DNA from: Porphyromonadaceae bacterium UBA4262
Lineage (GTDB): Bacteria; Bacteroidota; Bacteroidia; Bacteroidales; Muribaculaceae
Assembly: GCA_002396085.1 (NCBI GenBank)
Contig: DGWI01000037.1
Location: 7,850 to 71,849 of the forward strand
Length of the DNA stretch: 64,000 nt
Direction: 5' to 3'
This document shows, one piece after another, positions 22,786 through 32,378 of the stretch (positions are counted from its first letter, which is position 1; each line of letters starts with the position of its first letter). Position numbers and translations under genes: made by a program. A model generated the notes under the pieces. That model made no database searches and was not told the DNA's origin. It saw nothing but the letters and a program-made list of their open reading frames with translations.

Positions 22786-24315
22786 ATGACGATGAAGTCT
22801 TCAAGACTTTTAACATTTGTGACTGTCATGATGTTGCTGGCATCGTGCAGCAATGTCAGTGACAACCTCGAACAGATGATTCCCGAAGATGCCCTGGGGG
22901 TCGTATGTGTCAATGTTCCTGAGATCCTCAAGAAAACTGGGATCAGCAACGACGGCAACCTGGTGATACCTGAAGCCGTTAAACCCATTGTCGACCAGAA
23001 CGATGCCTCGACTGTGTGCACACTGCTCACCGACATTCCTTATCTGGGGCTGGACACCAGTGGAAAAGCGTTTGCTTATTTCACCAACAAGACTTTTGGC
23101 CGAGTTTTGCTGGTAGCACTCAGTGATGCTGATGCGACACGCAAGACAATTGCCAGACGCACAGGCGGTGATTTTCAGCAAGTTGAAGGTGTTGACTGTA
23201 TCTATCACGAGGACAACCTTTATGTGGTTAGCGACAAAGTGCTTCTCATTGGCACTGTCAACCGCGCTATGGAGGTCAATAAGGCCGCACAGCAGGCAGC
23301 CATTATCCTCAAGAAGCAGCGCAAGAGCATTGTCGATAATGAGCAAGTCAAGCAAGTCATCAATGCCGAGGGCGACATCAATGTCTATCTTCAGCAGGAT
23401 GCATTGCGGCAAATCTTGCGCAAGAACAAAACATATCGGGAAATTGCACAAAAATTGCCGTTGGTCGAAATCTTCACCGAGAGCGACATCAAGGCCTATG
23501 AGTGTCACCTCAATCTCAACGACGATGCTGCCAATCTGACTACACGCATCATTGCTGATGAGGGGAGCGACTACAACAAGTTGCTCAACACGACTCTTGC
23601 CGATGCCGATGCGGCTTTTCTCAAGGCCATCCCCAACTCGATGGACTACATCATCACCATGAGTGTCAAGGGTAACAATTTTGTCAAGTTGCAACAGATT
23701 CAGCAACTGGTGGGCATGTTCAAGCGGTTGCCTTTTATTGGGCGTATTGACCTAGAGGGCATCTTGGCTAGCATCGATGGCCCAATCGCCGTAGGTCTGG
23801 CACGCGACCCGCATCTCGAGGGTGAGTGGAATGCCGTCTTGGCTGCCAAGACCACTAACCCCAATATGATTCTGAACCAAATCAGTTCGTTTGCCACATC
23901 AATGGGACAGGCACCCGAAATCTATGACGGCGAGTATATCTATCAATATGAGAACAAGATGATCAAACTCGGTGTCACCGATGGCATTCTTTACCTCAAG
24001 ATGCTTGATTATGAGCAGACCGAAGGATATGCTTACGAACTGGAATCAGTACGCAAGGTGTTTGAGACGAGCAACATCGGCTTCTATATTAATCCACAAG
24101 TTACGCAGGGTGGTACATTCACCTTTGGCATGAGCGATCACTACAATGGCAAGGGGCAGTTCATCCCGACTGAGAAGGGTGTACATTCGGCACAGGCGCT
24201 GCTCAAGGTGCTTTGTTCCATCAAGCCTGCTCAAGCCTATGATGACATGCTCGACGATGAGGATGTCACTTCGACATTGGGTACTGCCATCGACCAACTT
24301 AAACCCGTCGAGTAA
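22786..24315 (+). CDS. DUF4836-like lipoprotein
   Basis: A 509-residue lipoprotein: signal sequence SRLLTFVTVMMLLASC with lipobox LASC (Cys at about residue 21). The mature protein has repeating alpha/beta segments (EDALGVVCVNVPEIL, FAYFTNKTFGRVLLVALSDA, FIGRIDLEGILASIDGPIAVGL, FIPTEKGVHSAQALL). The general pattern matches the large Bacteroidota DUF4836 lipoproteins, whose function is unknown. Start may be 22786 or 22792. A GNAT gene follows 7 bp after its stop. Confidence 0.7.
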   Translation: MTMKSSRLLTFVTVMMLLASCSNVSDNLEQMIPEDALGVVCVNVPEILKKTGISNDGNLVIPEAVKPIVDQNDASTVCTLLTDIPYLGLDTSGKAFAYFTNKTFGRVLLVALSDADATRKTIARRTGGDFQQVEGVDCIYHEDNLYVVSDKVLLIGTVNRAMEVNKAAQQAAIILKKQRKSIVDNEQVKQVINAEGDINVYLQQDALRQILRKNKTYREIAQKLPLVEIFTESDIKAYECHLNLNDDAANLTTRIIADEGSDYNKLLNTTLADADAAFLKAIPNSMDYIITMSVKGNNFVKLQQIQQLVGMFKRLPFIGRIDLEGILASIDGPIAVGLARDPHLEGEWNAVLAAKTTNPNMILNQISSFATSMGQAPEIYDGEYIYQYENKMIKLGVTDGILYLKMLDYEQTEGYAYELESVRKVFETSNIGFYINPQVTQGGTFTFGMSDHYNGKGQFIPTEKGVHSAQALLKVLCSIKPAQAYDDMLDDEDVTSTLGTAIDQLKPVE

Positions 24316-24322
24316 TCGAGTT

Positions 24323-24898
24323 GTGGACAATCTGCACATCATGCCTGCCGTGCGGGGCCAAGCACCGCACATTGCGCGTCTCATCATGATGGCCATGAGC
24401 GATGATTGTTGTCGCCATTTCTGTGGGCCGCGGCACACGCTGGACGATTTCTATCACATGATGACTCATCTGGTCGAAATGGAGCACAGTCAGTACAGTT
24501 ATCGCAACACACTTGTCGCCATGATCGACGGCACGCTGGCGGGCAGCCTCACCTGTTACGATGGAGCATTGTTGCGTCAGTTGCGTGAGGCCTTCGTCGA
24601 TTGTGCCAAGCGCTATCTTGACCGCGATTTCACAGACATGGACGATGAGACTGGGCCTGGTGAACTTTATCTCGACAGTATGGCCGTCAAGCCCGAATAT
24701 CGACATCGTGGCGTGGCCACCGCACTGCTCAGCGCGGGCATTGACCGGGCGCGCTCGTTGGGCATTCCTCTCGCCGGCTTGCTGGTCGACAAGGGCAATC
24801 GCGATGCCGAGAGGCTTTATGGGCAGTTGGGATTTACAAGGGTTGACGACACCACATGGGCGGGTCACCCCATGCGGCATCTGGTGATATCGACATGA
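24323..24898 (+). CDS. GNAT-family N-acetyltransferase
   Basis: A 191-residue acetyl-CoA-dependent acetyltransferase. The acetyl-CoA loop is EYRHRGVATALLSAGIDRA, preceded by the strand LYLDSMAVKP, and followed by VDKGNRDAERLYGQLGF. I choose the GTG at 24323, which supplies the first beta strand (DNLHIMPAV) expected of the fold and lies 7 bp after the lipoprotein stop. The ATG at 24341 would give 185 residues; the long in-frame extension from 24146 lies inside the upstream gene. Substrate unknown. Confidence 0.8.
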   Translation: MDNLHIMPAVRGQAPHIARLIMMAMSDDCCRHFCGPRHTLDDFYHMMTHLVEMEHSQYSYRNTLVAMIDGTLAGSLTCYDGALLRQLREAFVDCAKRYLDRDFTDMDDETGPGELYLDSMAVKPEYRHRGVATALLSAGIDRARSLGIPLAGLLVDKGNRDAERLYGQLGFTRVDDTTWAGHPMRHLVIST

Positions 24899-24915
24899 CC
24901 AACCTAAAAGATAAC

Positions 24916-24956
24916 AGACCCAGCCCTTGAAGAATATGGCTCCAAGGGCTGGGTCT
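24916..24956. terminator. Bidirectional terminator between GNAT and GH13 genes
   Basis: A 14-bp perfect stem AGACCCAGCCCTTG (24916-24929) / CAAGGGCTGGGTCT (24943-24956) with a 13-nt loop. T-rich sequence on the minus side (GTTATCTTTTAGG). Confidence 0.75.
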
Positions 24957-24975
24957 TCTATAGGCGTTTGTCTTC

Positions 24976-26319
24976 TTACTTGGCCTGAATAATCAGATAT
25001 TCGAAGGGCTTGAGCGACAGTTTGTCGGCCAATTCCATGTCCGACCCATCGGCAGTGTTGACCGTGATGGCTTCCTTCCAATCTACGGGCAAAGCCACCT
25101 CGTGAGCCTCGTTGCGCACATTGACTGCAACCAGATATTTCCCCAGATCATCCGACTTCTCAAAGAGCAGGATGTCCTTATCGGGCCAGGCTGTCATCTT
25201 GCCTTTGCGCAGGGCAGGACGCTCATTGTAGAGTTTGAGCAGGTGCTGATACTCTTGATACAATGCAGCGTTTGCGCTCCAGTCGACGGGCACATACTTG
25301 AAGAAGTTGATGGGATTTTCATAGCCCACCTCTTGCGAGCCGTAGATGAGCGCGCCACCGTGCGGGAAGATGCTGGCCACGTAGGCGGCCATCGAGCCAC
25401 GGACGTTGGTGAACTCCTTGACGGGTGTCACTTCGGTTGAGTGGTCGTGGTTGGTGGTGAAGCGCAACTTCACCTTGCCCTCGGGCAGTTGGGCGTACTC
25501 GGCCGAGTCGGCTGCAATCAGGTCCGAGGCAGGTTGGCCCTGGTTGAACACCTTGACGAGCACATCCTTGTAGTCCCAACCATAGTTCATGTCAAATCCG
25601 CCGACTGTGAAATTGTCCACCTGCTTGCCCTCGGCCAGCATGACGATGCGGCGGCCGGCATCCTTGCGCAGTGTCTCGATGGCCTCTTTCCAGAAGTCGG
25701 CGGGCACACCATCGGCCACATCGCAGCGAAATCCGTCGATGCCGCAGTCCACAATCCAGAAGCGCATCGCATCAATCATCGCCTTGCGCATCTCGGTGTT
25801 GTCATAGTTCAGGTCGGCCACATCATACCAGTCAAATCCCGCAGGCGAGATGATAGTGTCGGTCTTCTCGTCGTGCGTGTACCAGTCGGGATGCTCCTTG
25901 ACCCAGGGGTGATCCCATGCGGTGTGGTTGGCCACCCAGTCCAGGATGATGCCCATGCCGTGCTCATGACACACTTTCACCAGATTCTTGAACTCGTCGA
26001 TGGTGCCAAACTCGGGGGCGATGGCCTTGTAGTCGCTGATGCAGTAGGGCGAATTCTTGCCCTTCTCGATGCCGATGGGGTAGATGGGCATCACCCAAAT
26101 CATGTTCACGCCCAGCGCCTGAATCGAGTCGATGCGCGCCGCAACGGCATTGAGCGACTTCTCGGGGGCAAATACGCGAGGATTCACCTGATACATGGCA
26201 ATGTCGGCAATGTCAGGCACCTCATAGTTGTTCTCGGTCTTGCTTTGGTTCTTCTGCGGGTCACACGAGGTCAGCAACACTGCCAACAACGCGACCAGCA
26301 TCATCATTCGTTTCATCAT
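24976..26319 (-). CDS. Lipoprotein alpha-amylase (GH13)
   Basis: A 447-residue GH13 glycosidase with a lipoprotein signal (LLAVLLTSC). The conserved regions are DWVANHTAWDHPW, GFRCDVADGVP (nucleophile Asp), VMLAEGKQ (acid/base Glu) and TTNHDHS (third Asp). It probably acts on alpha-glucans or maltooligosaccharides at the periplasmic or outer-membrane face. No SusC/SusD neighbours, so it is not in a polysaccharide utilisation locus here. The C-terminal beta domain (residues about 370-447) is short. A second, cytoplasmic GH13 lies at 56436. Confidence 0.9.
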   Translation of the reverse strand: MMKRMMMLVALLAVLLTSCDPQKNQSKTENNYEVPDIADIAMYQVNPRVFAPEKSLNAVAARIDSIQALGVNMIWVMPIYPIGIEKGKNSPYCISDYKAIAPEFGTIDEFKNLVKVCHEHGMGIILDWVANHTAWDHPWVKEHPDWYTHDEKTDTIISPAGFDWYDVADLNYDNTEMRKAMIDAMRFWIVDCGIDGFRCDVADGVPADFWKEAIETLRKDAGRRIVMLAEGKQVDNFTVGGFDMNYGWDYKDVLVKVFNQGQPASDLIAADSAEYAQLPEGKVKLRFTTNHDHSTEVTPVKEFTNVRGSMAAYVASIFPHGGALIYGSQEVGYENPINFFKYVPVDWSANAALYQEYQHLLKLYNERPALRKGKMTAWPDKDILLFEKSDDLGKYLVAVNVRNEAHEVALPVDWKEAITVNTADGSDMELADKLSLKPFEYLIIQAK

Positions 26320-26349
26320 TGGTTTTGTTGTTTATAGTTATACTTGTAA

Positions 26350-27201
26350 TTAATGCAAGTTCTTGTTGTGACGATTCAGATATGTCTCTCGGTCAGGGAA
26401 ATCGTGACCGACCATATTGTGCGAAGCAATAATTTTAACGCTATCATTGATGAAAATACCATCAGGGGTTAAGTATGTTAAGTCGTTTGGATTGTGATTG
26501 ATGACAAATTGATACTCTGTTCGTCCATAGTGCCGTAATGTGAACCATGATTGGTTGAAATGTTTATCGCCATTATTGATATCAATGGCCAAGATGTCTG
26601 CTGCATCCATCATTGATTGGATTGTCCTGAATTGTGGCGGCGTGATGCCACTCAACGCAAATAAAGTGTCAACAGAACAACTTCTATCGGGGTCAAGAAT
26701 ATACGATTTACGTTGTTGGTAGATTATTTGTTGGACAGTAAGGTCATCTAGTGCACCTTTGGGTGTTTTGGTAATCTGAATAGCGCACGAATCTTTCATA
26801 CTACATCTTGTGAATTCTATGATGTCATTGATGGCTTGGTGATGAGTGACATAATACTGTTCCATTTCAGCAGCCGTGCAGGGCTTAGTTTGTGGCAAGG
26901 ACAAGTAAAAAGTGAACCACAAAACGATATTTAGAATATGACCGGCTAGAACAATTTTTTGCCTGTTTGTGCGGAATGGAATGGCACGAAAAAACGAAAT
27001 GGCATACACAAGCGCAATGGGAATGCTGATGAAAAATACCCAAAACAGCACAATCAAAAACGTCCCCCAGTCGTCAATGTAGCATGCCCTGTCATATAGG
27101 CAATCATATTCGCTACAATAATGGTACACAATGAGCAGTGTAACGCCAAATATGACAATGTATTCAATCGTTCGGTAGCAACTTGCAAGAATTCGTTTCA
27201 T
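26350..27201 (-). CDS. Membrane protein with periplasmic domain, unknown, low GC
   Basis: A 283-residue protein with three hydrophobic segments in the first 110 residues (TIEYIVIFGVTLLIVYHY, TFLIVLFWVFFISIPIALVY, IVLAGHILNIVLWFTFY). A hydrophilic domain of about 160 residues follows. No motif or family recognised. Base composition is clearly more AT-rich than the flanking amylase and EamA genes, suggesting later acquisition. I start at 27201 (MKRILAS); an upstream in-frame ATG at 27234 is possible but gives an atypical N-terminus. Confidence 0.65.
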   Translation of the reverse strand: MKRILASCYRTIEYIVIFGVTLLIVYHYCSEYDCLYDRACYIDDWGTFLIVLFWVFFISIPIALVYAISFFRAIPFRTNRQKIVLAGHILNIVLWFTFYLSLPQTKPCTAAEMEQYYVTHHQAINDIIEFTRCSMKDSCAIQITKTPKGALDDLTVQQIIYQQRKSYILDPDRSCSVDTLFALSGITPPQFRTIQSMMDAADILAIDINNGDKHFNQSWFTLRHYGRTEYQFVINHNPNDLTYLTPDGIFINDSVKIIASHNMVGHDFPDRETYLNRHNKNLH

Positions 27202-27252
27202 GTGATTTGCATTAATTAGATTGGGACACATCAACTGTGCCCCAATCTGTAT

Positions 27253-28146
27253 TTACTCATTCTTCATCGTTACCAAGTAGGCACCGACCAGCACAATGAT
27301 CAGGGCCACCGGCTTGTCCCAGGTGAGCACATCCTGCCCGATGGTGATGGCAATCAGGGCAGTCACAATGGGTTGCAAGTTGGTGTAGGTGCTCACCGTT
27401 GTGGCATCCAGTCGCTTCATGGCGTAGGGGATGGCAAAGTAGCCCAGCACAGTGGCGCAAATCACGATGAATGCCATGGCAATCACGCCGCTCCACTGCC
27501 ATGCCGGCGAGTAGAGAGTCTGCTGGTCAAACTCGCCCCAAGTCATGGGCAACATCACCAGGGCCGAGGCCAGAAACACCCACTTCATCTGGGTGACAGG
27601 GCTGTAGCGGGCCGACACATTGCGGGTGATGAGCAGGTAGATGACCCATGTGATCAGGCTGAGGAAGCCCAGACCGATGCCCAGCAGGTCGTTCTTGCCC
27701 TGCGACTCACCCAGGCCCGTGTGCAGCACAATGATCAGGGCACCGATGATGGCCAGCACCACGCCCACAATCTTCATGCCCGTGATGCGCTCTTTTAGGA
27801 AGAGAGCGGCCCCAAGCATGGTGGCTACTGGAACCAGTGTGGCAAGGATGGCATAGTAGGTTGGAGTCGTGTAGACGAGCGACCAAGCGGTGAACAGTTG
27901 CGACACAACGATGCCAATCAGACCGCCAACCACAATCGTGATCCAGTCGCGCAATGTCATCTGCTCCTTGGGCAAGAAGCACTGGATAATCCAGAAGATG
28001 AGCGCAGCACCGGCGCAGCGTGTGAGCATATAACCGTTGGGCGTGACCCACTTGCTGAGCAAGATGGCGGTCACCGGAACGCCCACACCAAAGATTACAT
28101 TGGCCAGCAGCACCGCTAGGTGGCCCTTGAATGCTTCACTTTTCAT
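27253..28146 (-). CDS. EamA/DMT-family transporter
   Basis: A 297-residue inner-membrane protein with ten predicted helices in two homologous EamA halves (GHLAVLLANVIFGVGVPVTAI in the first; ITWVIYLLITRNVSARYSP opening the second). Motifs typical of the family include YAILATLVPVATMLGAALFLKERI and TNLQPIVTALIAITIGQD. It probably exports a metabolite or amino acid; substrate unknown. It is 12 bp downstream of the DUF3332 gene. Confidence 0.85.
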   Translation of the reverse strand: MKSEAFKGHLAVLLANVIFGVGVPVTAILLSKWVTPNGYMLTRCAGAALIFWIIQCFLPKEQMTLRDWITIVVGGLIGIVVSQLFTAWSLVYTTPTYYAILATLVPVATMLGAALFLKERITGMKIVGVVLAIIGALIIVLHTGLGESQGKNDLLGIGLGFLSLITWVIYLLITRNVSARYSPVTQMKWVFLASALVMLPMTWGEFDQQTLYSPAWQWSGVIAMAFIVICATVLGYFAIPYAMKRLDATTVSTYTNLQPIVTALIAITIGQDVLTWDKPVALIIVLVGAYLVTMKNE

Positions 28147-28158
28147 GACTGTGAAGAA

Positions 28159-28707
28159 TTAACGTGCGGCGTAGAAATTGTTGGCACCTACCATCTCCTC
28201 ATAGGCGAAGACACCTTGTTGGCTCAGTTCCACCGTCTGGAAACTGCCGTCAGGAGTGATCATCTTGACGTGTGTGTCATCGACAAATGTCATGAACTTC
28301 TGCTCGATGCCATCCTTCTCGATCGACCACGAGCGGTCGGCTGCATCAAAGTTGAAGCGGAACTGGCTCTTGTCGCTCAGGTTGGTGATAGTGTAGCCAG
28401 TCTCGTCGCTTTGAACCAAGTACTTAGCGTCCTTTCCGTCCACGACCTTGGTCTCGGCTACAATGGGATTCTCACCCGACCAGAATTCGATTGAATTGAT
28501 GACCAATAGATCTGCCACGAAGGTCATGGGATAAACGGGCAAAATCCAGAATGCAACGAACACCAGTTCGTTCACAAACTTATCACCGACCTGGCGGTTC
28601 CAGTTCATCACCTTGTTGCTCAAGGCGAAACTGCCCAGACACGATTGCAGCATCATTGAGGTGCCGAGTGTCAGCACTACGGCCATTGTTAAATAAGTCT
28701 TTCTCAT
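28159..28707 (-). CDS. DUF3332 lipoprotein
   Basis: A 182-residue lipoprotein with signal MAVVLTLGTSMMLQSC. It contains LGSFALSNKVMNWNRQVGDKFVNELVF and IPVYPMTFVADLLVINSIEFW-type segments that define DUF3332 in Bacteroidota. Cellular role unknown; two hydrophobic stretches suggest close membrane contact. It lies between mltF-like and EamA genes on the minus strand. Confidence 0.85.
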   Translation of the reverse strand: MRKTYLTMAVVLTLGTSMMLQSCLGSFALSNKVMNWNRQVGDKFVNELVFVAFWILPVYPMTFVADLLVINSIEFWSGENPIVAETKVVDGKDAKYLVQSDETGYTITNLSDKSQFRFNFDAADRSWSIEKDGIEQKFMTFVDDTHVKMITPDGSFQTVELSQQGVFAYEEMVGANNFYAAR

Positions 28708-28726
28708 TGTCTTTTGTTTTTATGGG

Positions 28727-30223
28727 TTATAAATTAGTTTCTTTGTCGGGTGGTGTTGCAGGAGTAACGGTTTCCTGATCAACTTCGTTGCTTGTTATGT
28801 CTTCCGATTTCTTTTCTTTTTTCTTGTCTAGGTTCTTGTCTGGAAACTTGTTCTGGTAGTACATATATTGCTGCTCGATTTGGGCAACATATGCAACGGT
28901 TTGCTTACCTCGAAAGTAGCCAAAACGACACACGGGGTCATTGTAGTATTGTGGATATTGTTTCCACAAGATTGTCTCTTCAACGTTACCATCCCACACT
29001 TCGGGTTCTTTCTCATATTTTCGTGCCAACTGAATTGCGTCAAGCACATGACCCGCACCAGCATTATAACTGGCTAGGATAAACTTGATGCGCTCGGTCG
29101 TGTCGGCAATTAGTGGCTCAAACAACTTCTGTAAGTCACGGATGCAAGCAACTGCAGCACGCACGTTAAGTTCTGGGTCTGTGATTTGGTCCATTCCCAG
29201 GCCATAGGCTGTAGCAGTGCTGGGCATCAACTGCATGATGCCACGGGCACCGGCCCATGACACAACGGTGCGGTCAAATGCCGACTCAGTGTAACTCACG
29301 GCAGCCAGAAGACGCCAGTCCCAATTAATCTCACGGCTATAGACCCTGAACAGACTATCGTAGGGTGAAATGCAACCTGGAGGCGTGTCTGGATGAATGT
29401 TCAAGGTGTCATGTGGCAAGGCGCTGCGGCTGATCTCAAAGTAACGACGCAGTGCATTTTTTGAGTAGGCTCGGGCATTGCGCGAATGCGCCCAAGCATC
29501 AATGCTGTCGGCGAGCCATTGGTTGTGGTGGCTCACTGCCCATGATGAACGTTGGGCAAAACTGATTTGTAAACTGATGTCGATGTTATCATAATAGGTG
29601 TGGTTGAGCATGGCAATGTCGCTGTCTACCACAGTGAGGGGCAACTTCTTGTTGCTCACCATTTCAACCAGATCCTCGGGCATGAGCGTGTCGCCCTCGA
29701 CATAGCGGATGCGGATGCCACCACCCGTCTCGTTGTTCAGGTTACGCAGTCTGGACTCATATTTCGAGCCACGTTCAACCCAGATGTCCTTGCCAACGAG
29801 TTGGGTGACATCGGTAATGAGCGAGTCGCCACTGGGCTGAACCAGTACCTGATAGGTCTCATTCACTGCTCCGCAGTGCAGCGCATGAGCCTTATACTCG
29901 GCGGTCATCGGTATCTCGTAGGCCAGCAACTGAACACTGTCGCGCTCAAGCATCTCAATGAGTGCGCTCATGTTGGGTGCCACCTTGAACTGAAGACTGA
30001 TGCCCTTGGTGCGAGCAAAGTCGCAGATGCGGTCATAGTCGTATCCCAGCGTGTCGCCACGCAGGATAAAGAAACTAGTGGGACTGTACAACGTGCCCAC
30101 AGTCAGCGTCTTGGGCAATGGATGTTGCTCATGGCTCGAACTGCAAGCGCTCAGCAGCCCCAGCATTACTAGCACCCCCAGGATACCTAGTTTTCCCGGT
30201 ATTTTAGTACTCAAATGTCCCAT
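28727..30223 (-). CDS. MltF-like membrane-bound lytic murein transglycosylase
   Basis: A 498-residue lipoprotein (LGLLSAC) with an N-terminal periplasmic solute-binding-like domain (residues about 35-260: LTVGTLYSPTSFF, GYDYDRICDFA) and a C-terminal SLT lysozyme-like domain. The SLT catalytic Glu is in AAVSYTESAFD, with GARGIMQLMPSTA and SYNAGAGHV. This is the MltF layout, cleaving glycan strands with formation of 1,6-anhydroMurNAc. The last about 30 residues are Lys/Glu-rich. The start overlaps the purM stop by 20 bp, implying coupling. Confidence 0.88.
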   Translation of the reverse strand: MGHLSTKIPGKLGILGVLVMLGLLSACSSSHEQHPLPKTLTVGTLYSPTSFFILRGDTLGYDYDRICDFARTKGISLQFKVAPNMSALIEMLERDSVQLLAYEIPMTAEYKAHALHCGAVNETYQVLVQPSGDSLITDVTQLVGKDIWVERGSKYESRLRNLNNETGGGIRIRYVEGDTLMPEDLVEMVSNKKLPLTVVDSDIAMLNHTYYDNIDISLQISFAQRSSWAVSHHNQWLADSIDAWAHSRNARAYSKNALRRYFEISRSALPHDTLNIHPDTPPGCISPYDSLFRVYSREINWDWRLLAAVSYTESAFDRTVVSWAGARGIMQLMPSTATAYGLGMDQITDPELNVRAAVACIRDLQKLFEPLIADTTERIKFILASYNAGAGHVLDAIQLARKYEKEPEVWDGNVEETILWKQYPQYYNDPVCRFGYFRGKQTVAYVAQIEQQYMYYQNKFPDKNLDKKKEKKSEDITSNEVDQETVTPATPPDKETNL

Positions 30224-31370
30224 GCTCGGTGATGATGGTCAAGCGGTTGCTGGGAGCATCCTCAACATGACCAATGACTTGTGCCTCTATGCCGAACGAA
30301 CGCGAAATGTCGATAATGGCTTGAGCATCGTCAGGCTGCACATAGACCTCCATGCGATGTCCCATGTTGAACACCTGGTACATCTCACGCCAGTCGGTAC
30401 CGCTCTGCTCTTGAATCAGGCGGAACAGAGGCGGGATGGGCAACATATTGTCCTTAATGACATGCTTGTTTTCGACAAAGTGCAGCACCTTGGTCTGGGC
30501 ACCGCCTGTACAGTGAACCATTCCGTGAATGCGAGGACGCAACTCGTCGAGCACACGCTTGATGACAGGAGCATAGGTGCGGGTGGGCGACAGAACAAGT
30601 CGGCCGGCATCGACAGGAGCACCGTCCACCGCATCAAGCAGTTGCTTGCCGCCCGAGTAAACCAGGTCGGCTGGCACAGCGGCATCATAGCTCTCGGGAT
30701 ATTTGGCGGCAAGATAATGCGCAAACACATCGTGGCGAGCCGAGGTCAACCCGTTACTCCCCATGCCACCGTTGTACTGTTTCTCGTAGGTTGCTTGTCC
30801 ACTTGATGACAGGCCCACAATCACGTCGCCACTAGCGATGTGGGCATTGTCTATGACATCTGCACGACGCATGCGGCATGTGACTGTACTGTCAACGATG
30901 ATGGTTCGCACCAGGTCGCCTACATCGGCAGTCTCACCACCGGTCGAGACGATGTCCACACCCATCTCGCGCAACTCTGCCAGGAACTCCTCGGTGCCAC
31001 CGATGATAGCGGCAATCACCTCGCCCGGTATCAGATTCTTGTTGCGCCCGATGGTCGACGAGAGCAGGATGCCGTTAGTTGCACCCACACATAGCAGGTC
31101 GTCGGTGTTCATCACGATGGCGTCTTGCGCAATGCCACGCCACACACTCAGGTCGCCCGTTTCACGCCAGTACATGTAGGCAAGCGAGGACTTGGTTCCT
31201 GCACCGTCGGCATGCATGATGTTACAATACTCCGGGTCACCACCCAACAGGTCTGGGATGATTTTACAGAAGGCTTTAGGATAGAGGCCTTTGTCAATGT
31301 TACGGATAGCGTTGTGCACATCGTCTTTCGAGGCCGACACGCCACGCAGGTCATATCTTTGGTTGGACAT
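30204..31370 (-). CDS. purM: Phosphoribosylformylglycinamidine cyclo-ligase (AIR synthase)
   Basis: A 388-residue PurM, longer than E. coli PurM (about 345), as usual in Bacteroidota. It closes FGAM to AIR with ATP in purine synthesis. Motifs: MHADGAGTKSSLAY, DAIVMNTDDLLCVGA, ISTGGETADVGDLVRT-type block, VGLSSSGQATYEKQYNGGMGSNG and GGAQTKVLHF. It lies 30 bp after cdsA and overlaps the mltF-like gene. Confidence 0.93.
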   Translation of the reverse strand: MSNQRYDLRGVSASKDDVHNAIRNIDKGLYPKAFCKIIPDLLGGDPEYCNIMHADGAGTKSSLAYMYWRETGDLSVWRGIAQDAIVMNTDDLLCVGATNGILLSSTIGRNKNLIPGEVIAAIIGGTEEFLAELREMGVDIVSTGGETADVGDLVRTIIVDSTVTCRMRRADVIDNAHIASGDVIVGLSSSGQATYEKQYNGGMGSNGLTSARHDVFAHYLAAKYPESYDAAVPADLVYSGGKQLLDAVDGAPVDAGRLVLSPTRTYAPVIKRVLDELRPRIHGMVHCTGGAQTKVLHFVENKHVIKDNMLPIPPLFRLIQEQSGTDWREMYQVFNMGHRMEVYVQPDDAQAIIDISRSFGIEAQVIGHVEDAPSNRLTIITEHGTFEY

Positions 31371-31400
31371 GTTATTTTGAATTACAAGTTTATGAATGGT

Positions 31401-32240
31401 TTAGTTGTAGATGACAAGTATCAAGTAGAGCACCACTGCAGGCGACACGAGCAACAGACTGTCGATGCGGTCTAGAATGCCACCGTGACCGGGAATGAGA
31501 TGCCCTGAGTCTTTGACACCCTCGGTGCGCTTGAGCAGCGACTCGGTCAGGTCGCCATAAGTGGCTGCGATTGACACGACAACGCTCAAGCCGATCCAGA
31601 CACCCAGTTCTGGCACTTGAAAGAACTCGTTGAACCACTTGTCGGTGGCCAGTGCTGTGAGGACACAAGCCAAGAGTCCACCGAAGAATCCTTCCCATGA
31701 CTTCTTGGGCGAGATGCGCTCCCACAATTTGTGGCGGCCCATCGAGACACCTGCACAGAAGGCACCCGTGTCATTCACCCAGATAAAGATGAACACGGCC
31801 AGTAACAACTTGGGTGTGCTCATGGCAATGATGCAGTTCATGAGTGATAGCGGAAGTGCAACATATAGCATCGAGAAAAAAGAGCGTTCCAGTGTGCTGA
31901 CGGCATTCAGGCGAGGACGGTACAGTTGAGTGATGCAGCGAGCCAACAGATAGGTGCATGGCACAAACAGCCAGATGGCATGCGAACTGCTACCGTTCAT
32001 GCCCAGGTAGAAAGTGACAAACATACCCACTGCACCAGCCATGTCAATCAGAGCAACAAGCCATGACTCATTCTCGGGGTCACGCGACATGTCATACAAT
32101 TCCTTGACACCTAGCACTGTAATTAACGAGAACAATACCAGATAGGTGATGGGTGAATTGTCTAGCAATATGATCGATGCGACAATTAGTGCCACATAGA
32201 CAGCCCCTGAGATAGCCCGAATGACGATATTTTTAACCAT
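31401..32240 (-). CDS. cdsA: Phosphatidate cytidylyltransferase
   Basis: A 279-residue inner-membrane enzyme making CDP-diacylglycerol from phosphatidic acid and CTP. About eight membrane helices; the family signature is at the C-terminus (YGDLTESLLKRTEGVKDSG, then HLIPGHGGILDRIDS), preceded by VNDTGAFCAG and ISPKKSWEGFFGG. The ATG at 32240 (MVKNIVIRA) follows a good promoter at 32261-32292; an in-frame ATG at 32315 lies upstream of it. Heads a cdsA-purM-mltF operon. Confidence 0.95.
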   Translation of the reverse strand: MVKNIVIRAISGAVYVALIVASIILLDNSPITYLVLFSLITVLGVKELYDMSRDPENESWLVALIDMAGAVGMFVTFYLGMNGSSSHAIWLFVPCTYLLARCITQLYRPRLNAVSTLERSFFSMLYVALPLSLMNCIIAMSTPKLLLAVFIFIWVNDTGAFCAGVSMGRHKLWERISPKKSWEGFFGGLLACVLTALATDKWFNEFFQVPELGVWIGLSVVVSIAATYGDLTESLLKRTEGVKDSGHLIPGHGGILDRIDSLLLVSPAVVLYLILVIYN

Positions 32241-32260
32241 GATTTCTTCTGTTTTGACTA

Positions 32261-32292
32261 CAAAAGTACTATTTAAAATTCGCTTGAACAAA
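32261..32292 (-). promoter_or_regulatory. Promoter of cdsA (TTTG / TACTTTTG)
   Basis: TACTTTTG at 32261-32268 and TTTG at 32289-32292 on the minus strand, 20 bp apart. Confidence 0.65.
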
Positions 32293-32367
32293 TTTATCAG
32301 TGAAATTAGTTGCACTTGATATAATATTGTTCGCTAATGTTCGTTATATGTATGTATAATTTTTAAA

Positions 32368-32375
32368 TATGTTTG
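32368..32375 (+). promoter_or_regulatory. -7 promoter box TATGTTTG before the 55-aa gene
   Basis: TAnnTTTG match ending 3 bp before the ATG, which would give a leaderless mRNA. Could be coincidental. Confidence 0.35.
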
Positions 32376-32378
32376 CCT

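Noticed and set aside
24976..26319. A polysaccharide utilisation locus around the GH13 lipoprotein
   Set aside because: No SusC/SusD pair, surface glycan-binding protein or regulator adjoins it or the second GH13 gene.
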